Below, one piece after another: positions 24,659 through 32,089 of a stretch of DNA of 64,000 bases; positions within the stretch are counted from its first letter, which is position 1; every line of letters begins with the position of its first letter. A model generated the notes under the pieces. It searched no databases. It saw only the letters and a list, made by a program, of their open reading frames with translations, and was not told the DNA's origin. A program made the position numbers and the translations under genes. The DNA is from UBA5704 sp036264355 (GTDB lineage: Bacteria; Acidobacteriota; Thermoanaerobaculia; Multivoradales; UBA5704): positions 3,593 through 67,592 of the forward strand of contig DATARD010000135.1 of NCBI GenBank assembly GCA_036264355.1, in the 5' to 3' direction.

Positions 24659-24936
24659 AGCGCGCTCTGGTTCCGTCGCCAGCGTTCCTCCGCGCCGCGC
24701 GGAAGACGCTCAAGAAAGACCCGTCTCTGGCTGAGAACATCGTCTCCACTCTCGTCCTGTTGGAGGAAGATGCCTATGACCCGCGTCTTCGCACCCACAG
24801 GCTCAAGGGTAAGCTCGAAGGCTCTTGGGCCTGCAGCGCAGGCTACGATTTGCGGATCATCTTCAGCTTCGTCCAGCAAGAGGATGGAGAGACCATCCTC
24901 CTCGAAACCTTGGGCACTCACGACGAAGTGTACTGA
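24655..24936 (+). CDS. RelE/YafQ-family mRNA interferase toxin
   Basis: 93 residues from the GTG that overlaps the antitoxin stop (GTGA). The pattern LRTHRLKGKLEGSWACSAGY followed by DLRIIFSFV and LLETLGTHDEVY is characteristic of the RelE/ParE fold, YafQ/StbE branch: the KLKG-WAC strand, a DLRIIF strand and the terminal GTHDEVY. Such toxins cleave mRNA on the ribosome and are neutralised by the upstream antitoxin. The gene appears full length and intact. It lies 78 bp before the TIR-STAND gene on the same strand, so the three could be co-transcribed, although each has its own regulatory space. Confidence 0.85.
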   Translation: MKRALVPSPAFLRAARKTLKKDPSLAENIVSTLVLLEEDAYDPRLRTHRLKGKLEGSWACSAGYDLRIIFSFVQQEDGETILLETLGTHDEVY

Positions 24937-25014
24937 CGCGGACCCGCGCCGGGACCAGCTCTCGCCCCCAGAAACGGAGAGCCAGTAGAATCTCCGTGTT
25001 TCCCGGAACGCACC

Positions 25015-27888
25015 ATGAGCGGCCCCACGGTCTTCATCAGCTACAGCCACAAGGACGAGATCTGGAAGGACCTGCTCGTCCGCCAGCTCCGCGTCCTGGA
25101 GTTGGAGGGAGCCTTCGTTCTCTGGGACGACCGGAAGATCGCCGCGGGCGACGGTTGGCGCTCTGAGATCGAGACGGTCATGGAGAGCGCCAGGGCCGCC
25201 GTGCTCCTCATCTCGGCCGATTTCCTGATTTCGGATTTCATCCGGGGGACGGAAGTTCCCCGCCTCCTTCGACGCCGGGAGAAGGACGGACTGAGGATCA
25301 TTCCCCTCATCGTCCACCCCTGCCCCTGGCGCCGCGTCCCCTGGTTGGCGGAGATCCAAGGCCGGCCCACCGACGGCCGACCGCTGGCCGAAGGGAGTCC
25401 GGTCCAGATCGAGAAGGATCTCTGCGCCCTGGCGGAGGAGATTGCGGATCTGTTGCAGGGGGTGAAGGTCCCCCCTCTCCCGGGGGGCCGGGAGGGAGGA
25501 TGGGAGAGGGGGTTAGGGGGTGAGGGCCTCGACCTCGGCCGCCTCCCCATCCCCGGTCCCCACTTCCTCGGCCGCGACGCCTACCTCGCCCATCTCGACG
25601 CCGCCTGGGACGATCCCAAAATCCACATCCTCACCCTGGTCGCCTTCGGAGGAGTCGGCAAATCCGCCCTCGTCGCCCACTGGCTGGACCACATGTCCGC
25701 CGCCGGCTGGCGCGGCGCCGCGCGAGTGCTCGATTGGTCCTTCTACAGCCACGGCACGGAAGACCGCGTCACCTCCGCCGAGCCGTTCATCGACCACGCC
25801 CTCCGCTTCTTCGGAGATCCCGACCCCAAAGCCGGCTCCCTCTACGACCGCGGCGCCCGCCTCGCCCATCTAATAAGGAAGGAGCGGACCCTCCTCGTCC
25901 TCGACGGCGTCGAGCCGCTGCAATATCCGCCGGGCCGGCCCGAGATCGAAGGCCGCCTCAAAGACCCCGGCCTCACCGCCCTCCTCAAGGGGCTGGCCGC
26001 GGGCAACCCTGGCCTCTGCGTGGTCACCACCCGCGAACGGATCGCCGATCTCGCCGGCTCCAAGACGACGGCGCCGCAGATCCCTCTGGAGGAATTGGAG
26101 CCCGGCGCGGCAGTCGAGCTTCTCTGTCAGCTCGGCGTGGACGGCCGGGAGTCCGAGCTGCGCGCTGCGGCCGAGGACTTCAAACACCACGCCCTCACCC
26201 TCACCCTGCTCGGCAACTTCCTCCGCCGCGCTCACGGCGGCGATGTCCGCAAGCGGAAGGAGATCGACCTCCACCGAGCGGACGAGACACAGGGCGGCCA
26301 CGCCTTCCGCGTCATCGCCGCCTACGCCCGCTGGCTGGGAGAGGGTCCGGAGCTGGCGATCCTCCGTCTCCTCGGCCTCTTCGACCGGCCCGCGGACGCC
26401 GCCTCCCTGAAAGCCCTCCGCGCCGCGCCGCCGATCCCCGGGCTCACGGAGCTCCTGGTGGATCTTTCCAACGAAGATTGGCGGCTCGCCGTCTCCACCC
26501 TGCGGGACCACAGCCTGCTGGCGGCGGCCGATCCCCAAAAGCCGGTTAACCTGCCGGAGACCCTCGACGCCCATCCCCTGGTGCGCGCCTGCTTCGCGGA
26601 AGAGCTCGAGAGCCACCGCCTCGCCGCCTGGCAGGAAGGCAACCGGCGCCTCTACGAGCACCTGCGCCAGACAGCGCCGGACCTCCCCGACACCCTGGAA
26701 GCGATGCAACCCCTCTATGCCGCCGTCGTCCACGGCTGCCGGGCGGGGCGGCAGCAGGAGGTGATGGACGAGGTCTCGAAACGACGGATTTGGCGAAACG
26801 AGGCGTTCAGCGTGAAGCAGCTTGGGGCCTTCGGCTCGGAGCTGACGGCGCTGGCAGGCTTCTTCGACCGCCCTTGGTCTAAGCCCTCCTCCCACCTCGC
26901 CGAGGTGGATCAGTCGTTCGTCCTGAACGCGGCCGCCTTCGTCCTACGCGCCCTGGGCCGCCTGGCGGAGGCAGTCGAGCCGATGCAGGCGAGCCTGGAG
27001 GCGCACATTGCTCAAGAGAGTTGGGGGAACGCCGCACAAGGCGCCGAAAACCTCAGCGAGCTGGCCCTGACCCTGGGGAACGTTCCGCGCGCTGTGGCGT
27101 TCGGCGATCAGAGCGTCGAGCTGGCCGACCGCAGCGGCGATGCCTTTCACCGTATAAGCAAACGGACGTCGTGGGCCGACGCCCTGCACCAGGCGGGCCG
27201 GTGGGAGGAGAGCGCGGCGGCCTTCCGCGAGGCCGAGGCGATGCAGGCGCAGTGGCAGCCGGAGTACCCCCGGCTCTACTCGCTCCCGGGTTTTCGGTAC
27301 CGCGATCTGCTGCTGGGTCGGGCGGAGCCGGAAGACGGGGCCGGACTGGACGGGCTCGCAGGGCCGTGCTCCAGGCCGGAGGAGGCGGAACGGTTCCGGC
27401 AGGTCTGCCAGGAGGTGTTGGAGTGGGCGAAAAGTCTCCCGAGCGATCCTCTCCTCGATATCGCCCTCGATCACCTCAGCCTAGGCCGCGCCCACCTCGG
27501 TCTGGCCCTGCTGACCACCGGAGATGACCGTGCCGCCGGGCTCGCCCAAGCCGCCGAGATACTGGACCGGGCAGTGGACGGTCTACGACGGGCCGGGCAG
27601 GAGGACGACCTCCCCCGCGGTCTATTGGGCCGTGCCGCCCTCCGGCGTTTCAATTCGGACTTCACCCGCGCCGCCGCGGACCTCACCGAGGCCCTGGAGA
27701 TCGCCGAGCGCGGGCCGATGCGGCTTCATGAGTGCGATGCGCACCTCGAATGTACGCGGTTGTGCCGGGACCAGGGGGATGTCGCCGCGGCGCGGCAGCA
27801 TGTGGCGCGGGCTCGGGAGCTGGTGAAGGAGACGGGGTATGGGCGGCGGGAGCGGGAGGTGGGGTGGTTGGAGAGGACGCTCGCGTAG
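25015..27888 (+). CDS. TIR-NB-ARC-TPR STAND protein
   Basis: 957 residues. Residues 1-150 form a TIR domain (VFISYSHKDEIW, then a conserved Glu in WRSEIETVMESARAAVLLIS), often an NAD-consuming effector in bacteria. A repeat-derived linker (about 152-170) is followed by an NB-ARC/NACHT-like ATPase: Walker A GGVGKSAL near 212-219 and Walker B TLLVLDGVE near 292-300. A winged-helix-like region follows, and from about 640 to the end there are helical TPR-type repeats (LGRLAEAVEPM, AGRWEESAAAFREAEAM, GDVAAARQHVARARELV). This sensor-ATPase-effector layout is known from antiphage STAND proteins and from signalling proteins; the defence role is inference. The start ATG at 25015 is the first in frame. 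The gene follows a toxin-antitoxin pair, which fits a small accessory island. Confidence 0.85.
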   Translation: MSGPTVFISYSHKDEIWKDLLVRQLRVLELEGAFVLWDDRKIAAGDGWRSEIETVMESARAAVLLISADFLISDFIRGTEVPRLLRRREKDGLRIIPLIVHPCPWRRVPWLAEIQGRPTDGRPLAEGSPVQIEKDLCALAEEIADLLQGVKVPPLPGGREGGWERGLGGEGLDLGRLPIPGPHFLGRDAYLAHLDAAWDDPKIHILTLVAFGGVGKSALVAHWLDHMSAAGWRGAARVLDWSFYSHGTEDRVTSAEPFIDHALRFFGDPDPKAGSLYDRGARLAHLIRKERTLLVLDGVEPLQYPPGRPEIEGRLKDPGLTALLKGLAAGNPGLCVVTTRERIADLAGSKTTAPQIPLEELEPGAAVELLCQLGVDGRESELRAAAEDFKHHALTLTLLGNFLRRAHGGDVRKRKEIDLHRADETQGGHAFRVIAAYARWLGEGPELAILRLLGLFDRPADAASLKALRAAPPIPGLTELLVDLSNEDWRLAVSTLRDHSLLAAADPQKPVNLPETLDAHPLVRACFAEELESHRLAAWQEGNRRLYEHLRQTAPDLPDTLEAMQPLYAAVVHGCRAGRQQEVMDEVSKRRIWRNEAFSVKQLGAFGSELTALAGFFDRPWSKPSSHLAEVDQSFVLNAAAFVLRALGRLAEAVEPMQASLEAHIAQESWGNAAQGAENLSELALTLGNVPRAVAFGDQSVELADRSGDAFHRISKRTSWADALHQAGRWEESAAAFREAEAMQAQWQPEYPRLYSLPGFRYRDLLLGRAEPEDGAGLDGLAGPCSRPEEAERFRQVCQEVLEWAKSLPSDPLLDIALDHLSLGRAHLGLALLTTGDDRAAGLAQAAEILDRAVDGLRRAGQEDDLPRGLLGRAALRRFNSDFTRAAADLTEALEIAERGPMRLHECDAHLECTRLCRDQGDVAAARQHVARARELVKETGYGRREREVGWLERTLA
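25470..25527. repeat. Dispersed GC-rich palindromic element, copy 6 (TIR-STAND linker)
   Basis: CCCCCTCTCCCGGGGGGCCG followed by GGGAGAGGGGGTTAGGGGGT and GAGGG. It lies in frame between the TIR and NB-ARC domains of the 25015-27888 gene and encodes LPGGREGGWERGLGGEG. Confidence 0.8.
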
Positions 27889-27917
27889 GAGGGACGGTCT
27901 CGAAGGCGACCGTAGGG

Positions 27918-27972
27918 GCCCTCACCCCCGTCCCCTCTCCCATCGCCCTCCCAGCCGCCCGGGAGAGGGGCG
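27918..27972. repeat. Dispersed GC-rich palindromic element, copy 7 (intergenic)
   Basis: GGGCCCTCACCCCCGTCCCC followed by CCGCCCGGGAGAGGGGCG. The only intergenic copy seen, just downstream of the TIR-STAND gene. Confidence 0.8.
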
Positions 27973-28088
27973 CCACCGCCCAACTCTTGCAGCTTGCAGC
28001 ACGGCCGGGCTTGCTCTTCCCCCTTTCCCGGTGTCGCGCCGAGGGTGGTGCCCCGCTCAGGAGTCTATCCGCCCTGCCCAGGAATGAA

Positions 28089-28236
28089 TCTGCCCTCGTC
28101 GGGCTTGAGCCTGCCCTGGGCGGGACAGAGCCTGCCCGAGGGGGGACAGTGCCTGCCCTGGGGTGGATAGAGCTTGCCCTGGGGGGGACAGTGCCTGCCC
28201 GAGGGGGGACAAAGCCTGCCCGAGGGGGGATAAAAC
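28089..28236. repeat. 21-bp tandem repeat array (about 7 units)
   Basis: CCTGCC-centred units recur at 28089, 28110, 28131, 28152, 28173, 28194 and 28215, exactly 21 bp apart, with degenerate GGGGGGACA spacers. This is the noncoding tail between the convergent TIR-STAND and dehydrogenase genes. The stretch 27889-28430 holds this array, the 42-bp array and repeat copy 7; no credible gene is seen. Confidence 0.9.
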
Positions 28237-28242
28237 CCCGAG

Positions 28243-28411
28243 CAGGGCAGGTAGAACGTAGCCCGGGGTAGATAGAGCCCCGAACAGGGCAGGTAGAACG
28301 TAGCCTGGGGTGGGTAGAAGCCCAAACAGGGCAGGCTGAACGTAGCCTGGGGTGGGTAGAACCCCGAACAGGGCAGGTTGAACGTAGCTCGGGGTGGACT
28401 GAACCCTGAGC
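28243..28411. repeat. 42-bp tandem repeat array (4 units)
   Basis: Units starting CAGGGCAGG lie at 28243, 28285, 28327 and 28369, exactly 42 bp apart, each with GAACGTAGC and GGGGT cores. The array abuts the 21-bp array. It is open as 14-residue repeats in several frames, which is expected of a 42-bp period and is not evidence of coding. Confidence 0.9.
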
Positions 28412-28430
28412 AGACCAGGCGGCTCCCGTC

Positions 28431-29744
28431 TCAACCGTTCTCCCACCCCGTGGCTACCAGCGAGCGAACGATCTGCGCGCCGCGATGTCCCCACAGCGGA
28501 TGATGCTCCCGGGAGCGCTTTTCGGCGAGGTCCAAGGCGACGCGGGCCGGCGTGGCGCCGGTGGCCTTGGCCTTTTGCAGGACGTCCAGGGAGAGGTTGT
28601 AGACGCTGTTGTCCCAGGAGTCGCCGAGGTGGGATTCGATGCGCGGATCGGGATCGACGAAGCCGTACTGCTCGTCAGCGCAGTTGACGATTCCCATGCG
28701 GTTGACCAGGAAGTCGGGCAGATAGAGGATGCCGCGCTGCTGGAGGAGGAGGTCGTCGCGCTCGGGGTCTTCGAGCTGGTTGTTGGCGGCGCCGCAGACG
28801 ATGGGAGCCTGGATGGCCGGGATGGTCCGCGGATTCAGAATCCCGCCGGTGGCGCACGGTGCCACGATGTCCGCCGGCTCAGTCAGGATCGAATTGTCGC
28901 CGCGCTCGACGGTCCGTACTTCCAGATGGAGATCCGGGAAGAGGGCGTGGAGGGCGGCACCGCGGCTGGGATCGATATCCGAGCCGACGACACGGGCCAC
29001 CCCTTTGTCGCGCAGGAAGCCGAGGAGCGGCTCGCCGACGTGGCCGAGACCCTGGACGGCGACGGTCTTGCCCGCGAGCGTCCCCCGGCCGAGGTGAGCG
29101 AGAGCGGCTTCCATGCCGCGCACGACGCCGCGCGCGGTAGGCACCGACGGGTTGCCGCTGCCGCCCAGCCCGGGCGGAATGCAGGTGGTGAAGCGAGTGC
29201 GCGAGAAGACGGCCGCCATGTCCGCGACCGAGGTGCCCACGTCCTCGGCGGTGACGTAGCAACCTTGCAAGCTGCTCATCAGCTCGCCGTACTCCTCATA
29301 CATCCGCCGCCGCGCGGCCGGATCGCCGGCGCGGCCGGTGTCCCGCGCCATCACCCCCTTGCCGCCGCCCCACCAGAGCCCGGCGAGAGCGTTCTTGTGG
29401 GTCATGCCACGGGAGAGGCGCAGGCCGTCGCGCAGAAAACCCTCGACCGTGTCATAGCGCCAGAAGCGGACCCCACCAGCCCCCTGGCCGCGGCAGGTCC
29501 GGTGCACGACCGCCGACTGCAGCACACCGGTGTCCGGAGCGGCCTGCACGAAGACTCCCTCGTGACGATCGAAATCGCGCCGGTCGTCCTGGAGCATGCG
29601 CGCCAAAGGCTCCAAAGCCGGATGCGAAGCGCGGACCGCCCCCGCCGCGTCATCCCACACCAGATAGAAACGCCGGATCCCCGCCTGGCCGAGCCAGGCG
29701 CAGAAGTCGGCCGGTGACAGATCCTGGATCGCCGTCTCGGACAT
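28431..29744 (-). CDS. Glu/Leu/Phe/Val-type amino acid dehydrogenase, divergent
   Basis: 437 residues from the ATG at 29744, with GGAGG about 12 bp upstream. Family residues are present: the catalytic lysines in SRGMTHK and GGGKG, Asp in AEDVGTSV, and the NAD-binding GLGHVG turn near the middle. The C-terminal domain contains VCGAANNQL and LPDFLVNRMGIVNC. Such enzymes oxidatively deaminate an amino acid with NAD(P)+ in the cytoplasm. It is longer and more divergent than the leucine dehydrogenase at 54610-55722, particularly in a 100-residue N-terminal extension and a C-terminal tail, so the substrate cannot be assigned. Unrelated 21- or 42-bp tandem repeats flank it on both sides. Confidence 0.85.
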   Translation of the reverse strand: MSETAIQDLSPADFCAWLGQAGIRRFYLVWDDAAGAVRASHPALEPLARMLQDDRRDFDRHEGVFVQAAPDTGVLQSAVVHRTCRGQGAGGVRFWRYDTVEGFLRDGLRLSRGMTHKNALAGLWWGGGKGVMARDTGRAGDPAARRRMYEEYGELMSSLQGCYVTAEDVGTSVADMAAVFSRTRFTTCIPPGLGGSGNPSVPTARGVVRGMEAALAHLGRGTLAGKTVAVQGLGHVGEPLLGFLRDKGVARVVGSDIDPSRGAALHALFPDLHLEVRTVERGDNSILTEPADIVAPCATGGILNPRTIPAIQAPIVCGAANNQLEDPERDDLLLQQRGILYLPDFLVNRMGIVNCADEQYGFVDPDPRIESHLGDSWDNSVYNLSLDVLQKAKATGATPARVALDLAEKRSREHHPLWGHRGAQIVRSLVATGWENG

Positions 29745-29860
29745 TGAACGTTCAGCCTCCACGAAGCGGGGACATGGTAGCCGAAAGTCCGCCGGGTGCG
29801 TCGTGCTTGATACAGCACCACCCGCGGCACCCACGGCCACACCCGCCTCTCCCCAGTCGT

Positions 29861-29921
29861 CACCCACGGATTTTGTGTTGCGACCCACGGGTTTTGTGTT
29901 GCGACCCGCCGGTTGTGTTGC
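29861..29921. repeat. 21-bp direct repeat upstream of dehydrogenase
   Basis: TTTTGTGTTGCGACCCACGG recurs at 21-bp spacing (29871, 29892), with a degenerate third copy (GGTTGTGTTGC) about 19 bp further. The gap 29745-30005 contains no gene. Confidence 0.8.
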
Positions 29922-30005
29922 ACGACCGCCAGATCCCGGAGCGCGCTTCCCGGGTATTGGGCCGGGACCGGCCGGTGACGAGGCGCACGAGCCGGGTTCG
30001 GAGCC

Positions 30006-32036
30006 TCACCCGGGGGTTTTCACGGCGGGTGAGCCGGCGCCCGCGGCGGGTGCCGTGGGTTTTTTGCTGGGCGAGCCGGCGCCCGCGGCGGGTGGCGCGG
30101 GAGCGGCGTTCCACGGGCCGGCCGTGGTCAGCGCGAACACCTCCGCGGCGCCGTCCGAATAGATCCTCCGGAAGCGTGCCCGGAACTCCGGATCGGTAGC
30201 CGGCAGGAACACGCCGGAACCGTCGACGACGAGCATGGAGTCCGCGCCGAGGTCCCGCAGCTTCGCGGCGAGCGCCGCGGGATCGCGGGTCAGCGGCTGC
30301 ACCAGCGCAAAGCGGCCGGGGCCGTTCCAATCCCCCAGCAGCTTTCCCTGCGCCAGGTAGACCATGTTCTCGGCGTGGAATGCATAGACCGTGTAGGCGC
30401 TCCCCCGGGTGCGGTTGAGGAAACGGACGGCGGGCCAGGTCGGCAGGCGCTCCGCGAGGTAGCGGTCGCGCGCGGCCGGCGTGGCCGGCACCGGTCCCTG
30501 CTGCACGAGCCGGTAGCCGGCGTAGAGCCAGCCGGGCAGGAGAACGATCACCGCCAAGGCCGCGGCATGACGCGGGCGGCTCCAGCGAGCGAGCCACGGC
30601 GCGGCCGACACGGCGACCGCCAGGCCGAGCACCGGCAGCGCGACCACGAGATAGCGGGCGTCCGGCGTCAGGATGATGAAGAGCAGCGCATAGGCCAGCA
30701 CGGCGGCCAGCAACCGGCGCACCCGCGGATCGCGCCAGGCTCCGACCGCGAGGAGGGGCAACGCCAGCAGATAGACCGGCGAATGCGGCGGCTGATACCC
30801 CACGTCGCGGCGTTCGAACACCACCGACCAGGGGATGCGGACGAAGGCGCCGAAGCGTTCGAGAAGGCTCCGGTGCACCTGCGGCCACCCCGCATCCCAT
30901 ACCGTCGGCGCGCCGAGCAAGCCGGCGAAGAACGGAAAAACCGGATTGCCCGTGTAGTAGATGATGCGGGCGTACCAGGGTCCCGCCACGGCTGCGGCGA
31001 CGAGGAGCACCAGCGCGCTGTTCGAGACCCGGCGCCACCGCGGCGAGGCGACCATGGCGAACAGCACGACCAGACCGATGAAGATCAGCCCCAGGTACTT
31101 GGTGCCCGCCGCCGCGCCGGCAAGCCCGGCGCTGAGGGCCAGCCAGCCGCGCGATTCCGCCTCCCGCCAGCGCTCCTGCGCGTACATCGCCGCGGTGGCG
31201 AAGAGCGCCAGCCCGGGCTCCAGGTAGGCCGTTCCCGACAGGTACACGGCGATCGGATTGCCCAGCCAGATCGCCGCCGCCAGCCAGCCGGCCCACCCTT
31301 TTCCGGTCGCCTTCCGCCCCCACCCGACCAGCAGCGCCGCCGCCGCCACCGTCGCCAGCAGCTCGACCCCGTGGACGGCGACGTCGTCCGCCAGCAGCAG
31401 CACCTCGGCGAAGACCAGCTCGCCGAGCTGCGGAAAGACCGGCACCCGCAGCTCCGGCAGGAACGGAACGCCGCCGGTACGGGCAAAGGCACGGGCAAAG
31501 GGAAGGTGGTACAGCGTCTCGTCGAACGCCGTCGGAGGATAGAAGGAGAGCGCGAGGAGCGGCGCCAGCACGACCGCGAGCCCGAGCAAGCTCAGCAGGC
31601 GCCGGCGGCGTCCCTCTCCAGCCCAGAAAGACCGGGCGCCTTGCACGATCTCCCGCCAGACCCCGAGGCCGGCGACGTGGGCTCCAACCAGGACGGCGAG
31701 CAGCGGACCACGCGAGAGGAGACCGGCGAAGCCCAGCAGAAGACCCAGGCTGCCCCAGATCCCCAGCCCCACTGCCACGGCCACGCCGAAAACACCGAAG
31801 CCCCCCCAGGCGTCCCCATCTCCTCCCTCCTCCTCGCCGGGCAGCCAGCGGGTGATCAGCCGCCCCGTCACATAGACGGTGGCCGTCAGAAAAAGCAGGG
31901 CCAGCAGATGGAACGACAGAAAAGCCGCGGCGGGGGCGAGCTCGGTCAAGGCCCAGAGAGTCTCACAGCCGGAGGGGAGAGGCAACCGCCGGCAGCGTCC
32001 TACCACATCTTGTGGTCCGCATCCAAGACTTCCCAA
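30006..32036 (-). CDS. GT-C (GT39/ArnT-like) membrane glycosyltransferase
   Basis: Up to 676 residues with about ten hydrophobic segments beginning near AAAFLSFHLLALLFL. The acidic pair in FDETLYHLPFARAFA sits in the first large extracytoplasmic loop, where GT-C enzymes of the ArnT/PMT type hold their catalytic Asp/Glu. A soluble C-terminal part follows the last membrane segment. This suggests transfer of a sugar from a polyprenyl phosphate donor to lipid or protein at the outer face of the membrane; the acceptor is unknown. The longest frame begins at a TTG (32036); a TTG at 31950, directly before the first membrane helix, is an equally good start. The C-terminus ends in two 14-residue Pro/Ala/Gly repeats encoded by a 42-bp duplication. 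Divergent from smc. Confidence 0.75.
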   Translation of the reverse strand: MGSLGCGPQDVVGRCRRLPLPSGCETLWALTELAPAAAFLSFHLLALLFLTATVYVTGRLITRWLPGEEEGGDGDAWGGFGVFGVAVAVGLGIWGSLGLLLGFAGLLSRGPLLAVLVGAHVAGLGVWREIVQGARSFWAGEGRRRRLLSLLGLAVVLAPLLALSFYPPTAFDETLYHLPFARAFARTGGVPFLPELRVPVFPQLGELVFAEVLLLADDVAVHGVELLATVAAAALLVGWGRKATGKGWAGWLAAAIWLGNPIAVYLSGTAYLEPGLALFATAAMYAQERWREAESRGWLALSAGLAGAAAGTKYLGLIFIGLVVLFAMVASPRWRRVSNSALVLLVAAAVAGPWYARIIYYTGNPVFPFFAGLLGAPTVWDAGWPQVHRSLLERFGAFVRIPWSVVFERRDVGYQPPHSPVYLLALPLLAVGAWRDPRVRRLLAAVLAYALLFIILTPDARYLVVALPVLGLAVAVSAAPWLARWSRPRHAAALAVIVLLPGWLYAGYRLVQQGPVPATPAARDRYLAERLPTWPAVRFLNRTRGSAYTVYAFHAENMVYLAQGKLLGDWNGPGRFALVQPLTRDPAALAAKLRDLGADSMLVVDGSGVFLPATDPEFRARFRRIYSDGAAEVFALTTAGPWNAAPAPPAAGAGSPSKKPTAPAAGAGSPAVKTPG
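30031..30094. repeat. 42-bp period repeat in C-terminus of GT-C gene
   Basis: GAGCCGGCGCCCGCGGCGGG occurs at 30031 and again at 30073, 42 bp apart, and encodes PAAGAGSP twice at the end of the glycosyltransferase. Confidence 0.85.
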
Positions 32037-32089
32037 GCGCTGGGGTTCGAGTTAGGATTCTCAGGACCTGACGGAGGCACTCCACGCAG

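Noticed and set aside
28089..28411. Possible CRISPR array
   Set aside because: Units are contiguous or degenerate with no unique spacers, the periods are 21 and 42 bp, and no cas gene is present.
28057..28494. Repetitive protein (7- and 14-residue repeats) in the 21/42-bp arrays
   Set aside because: Open frames in several phases follow from the repeat period; no ribosome site or signal, and it overlaps the dehydrogenase end.
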